Part shown: piece by piece, positions 63,060 through 64,000 of the stretch
Position numbering within the stretch: position 1 is the stretch's first letter
Layout of the letters: each line of letters starts with the position of its first letter
Assembly (NCBI GenBank): GCA_020722065.1
Contig: DYLK01000011.1
Location: 1-64,000, forward strand
Direction of reading: 5' to 3'
Length of the DNA: 64,000 nt
Origin: Melioribacter roseus
Lineage (GTDB): Bacteria; Bacteroidota; Ignavibacteria; Ignavibacteriales; Melioribacteraceae
Position numbers and translations under genes: made by a program
Notes under the pieces: generated by a model
The model's input: the letters and a program-made list of their open reading frames with translations, nothing else
Database searches by the model: none
Told to the model about the DNA's origin: nothing

Positions 63060-63962
63060 ATGAAAATAATTAATCAAACTATTGTTAGTTTTGTAAAACT
63101 TTTACCAAAATCCATCGTTCATATTTTTGGGAAAAAATATGTTGCTGGAGAAACATTAAATGATGCTTTACGTGTTGTTAAAGAATTAAATTCTAAAGGA
63201 ATTCTTGCAACAATTGATGTTCTTGGCGAGGCTATAACCAATCTTGAAGAAGCATCACAAACACAAAGAGAATGCTTACAAGTACTCGATTTAATTCAAA
63301 CTGAAAATCTAAATGCAAATATTTCTATCAAACCAACTTCTCTTGGTTTGGGAATTAACCCAGATATTTGTTATAATCTCGTTGAAGGTTTAGTTAAAAA
63401 GGCAGCTTCTTTTAACAATTTTGTTAGAATTGATATGGAAAACTCACCTTTTACTGATTTAACAATTAACCTTTTCAAAAAGTTAAAGAAAGATTATCCA
63501 GAAAATGTTGGAATTGTTGTTCAAGCATATTTGAAAAGAACTTACGAAGATGTTGTAAATTTAAATCCAATCGGAACCAATTATAGATTATGCAAAGGAA
63601 TTTATGTAGAATCGCCCGAAATTGCAATTAAGAATCAAGATGAAATCAATAAGAATTATCTCATGATTTTAAATAAAATGCTTGATGACAAAAATTTTGT
63701 TGGAATTGCCACACATAATGAATTCTTGATAAATAAAAGCTACGGACTTTTACGCGAAAAGCATGTTGAGAAATCTAATTACGAATTCCAAATGCTTTAC
63801 GGAGTAAGAGAAGATTTGCGTGATAGAATAAACAACGATGGACATAAAATCAGAGTTTACGTACCTTTTGGGGTAAAATGGTACGAATATTCAATAAGAA
63901 GATTGCAAGAAAATCCACAACTTGCTTGGTATATTACAAAAAGTTTATTCTCTTTTAAATAA
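63060..63962 (+). CDS. Proline dehydrogenase (PutA-type barrel)
   Basis: A 300-residue FAD enzyme that oxidises proline to pyrroline-5-carboxylate. The barrel pattern NANISIKPTSLGLGINPDICYN, FVRIDMENSPFTDLT, VGIVVQAYLKRTYEDV, YRLCKGIYVES, VGIATHNEFLI and MLYGVREDLRD, ending VYVPFGVKWYEYSIRRLQENPQ, matches the monofunctional PRODH family. No pyrroline-5-carboxylate dehydrogenase is adjacent. A GGAG ribosome site precedes the ATG. Confidence 0.93.
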   Translation: MKIINQTIVSFVKLLPKSIVHIFGKKYVAGETLNDALRVVKELNSKGILATIDVLGEAITNLEEASQTQRECLQVLDLIQTENLNANISIKPTSLGLGINPDICYNLVEGLVKKAASFNNFVRIDMENSPFTDLTINLFKKLKKDYPENVGIVVQAYLKRTYEDVVNLNPIGTNYRLCKGIYVESPEIAIKNQDEINKNYLMILNKMLDDKNFVGIATHNEFLINKSYGLLREKHVEKSNYEFQMLYGVREDLRDRINNDGHKIRVYVPFGVKWYEYSIRRLQENPQLAWYITKSLFSFK

Positions 63963-64000
63963 TGATTTTTCTTGGAATTGAAAGTTCGTGCGACGAAACT
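63962..64000 (+). CDS. tsaD: tRNA threonylcarbamoyladenosine synthase subunit TsaD, partial
   Basis: Only the first 13 codons are in the window: MIFLGIESSCDET, the start of TsaD/Gcp/YgjD (consensus GIESSCDET). The ATG overlaps the last base of the preceding stop codon (TAATG). The rest lies beyond the window end. Confidence 0.9.
   Translation, partial: MIFLGIESSCDET

Noticed and set aside
1-64000. CRISPR array, prophage, insertion sequence or integron
   Set aside because: No regularly spaced direct repeats, cas genes, transposase, integrase or phage structural genes were seen in any frame.

Overview
The window is a dense, AT-rich (roughly 30 % GC by eye) stretch of a bacterial chromosome, most likely from the Bacteroidota/Chlorobi (FCB) group near Ignavibacteria or Kapabacteria. 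Support for this: a secreted amylase ends in a type IX secretion sorting domain with the NYPNP signature; there is an ExbB-ExbD-ExbD-TonB cluster with a PstS-like lipoprotein and a TPR protein; and several genes carry clear Shine-Dalgarno sites (AAGGAG, GGAGG), unlike most Bacteroidia. No phage, insertion sequence, CRISPR array or antibiotic-resistance island was seen.

Layout. 1-4.8 kb: envelope proteins on + (DUF1302-like barrel, DUF2147, DUF3943, POTRA-less Omp85 barrel), with two REP-like palindromes. 5.1-11 kb: the TonB energising operon. 11-12.7 kb: T9SS amylase on -. 12.8-23.7 kb: one long minus-strand run, clpC - phhB - pyrE - M64 peptidase - SpoIIE phosphatase - pduS-like - pduT-like - cdd - tdk - nupC - punA, with gaps or overlaps of only a few bases. 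This is the most interesting region: the two electron-handling parts of a bacterial microcompartment (a tandem-domain shell protein with a pore cysteine, and an RnfC-like flavo-Fe-S protein) sit directly upstream of nucleoside uptake and phosphorolysis genes. 23.9-30.9 kb on -: PAP2 phosphatase, prfB (with programmed +1 frameshift), a split AtuA pair, a repeat protein, DUF4922 and a two-domain glycosyltransferase. 31-36.5 kb on +: two aldehyde dehydrogenases around an arsC-type reductase, then an unusual HisA-like / UspA / eIF2B-like trio. 36.5-40.2 kb on -: LysE exporter, pepD, a divergent YchF GTPase, clpS. 40.3-42.6 kb on +: etfBA and a bifunctional nuclease. 43.9-46.4 kb: three pilin-like genes behind a sigma-54-like promoter. 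46.6-51.1 kb: a fungal-type single-chain homoaconitase homologue, a tandem UspA, and an antiporter fused to a PTS EIIA domain.

51.2-52.5 kb holds a junction of two broken genes (an OmpA without its N-terminus and a SatP/YaaH acetate transporter without its C-terminus), which looks like a deletion scar or a misassembly. 53.2-64 kb is a conserved housekeeping block: tRNA-Leu, tRNA-Val, thrS-infC-rpmI-rplT, pheST, a coiled-coil gene, zapA, a 6S RNA, rny, coaE, proline dehydrogenase and the first codons of tsaD. infC appears to start at a rare AUC codon.

All calls come from reading the sequence. No similarity search or folding program was run, so family names rest on recognised motifs and gene order.
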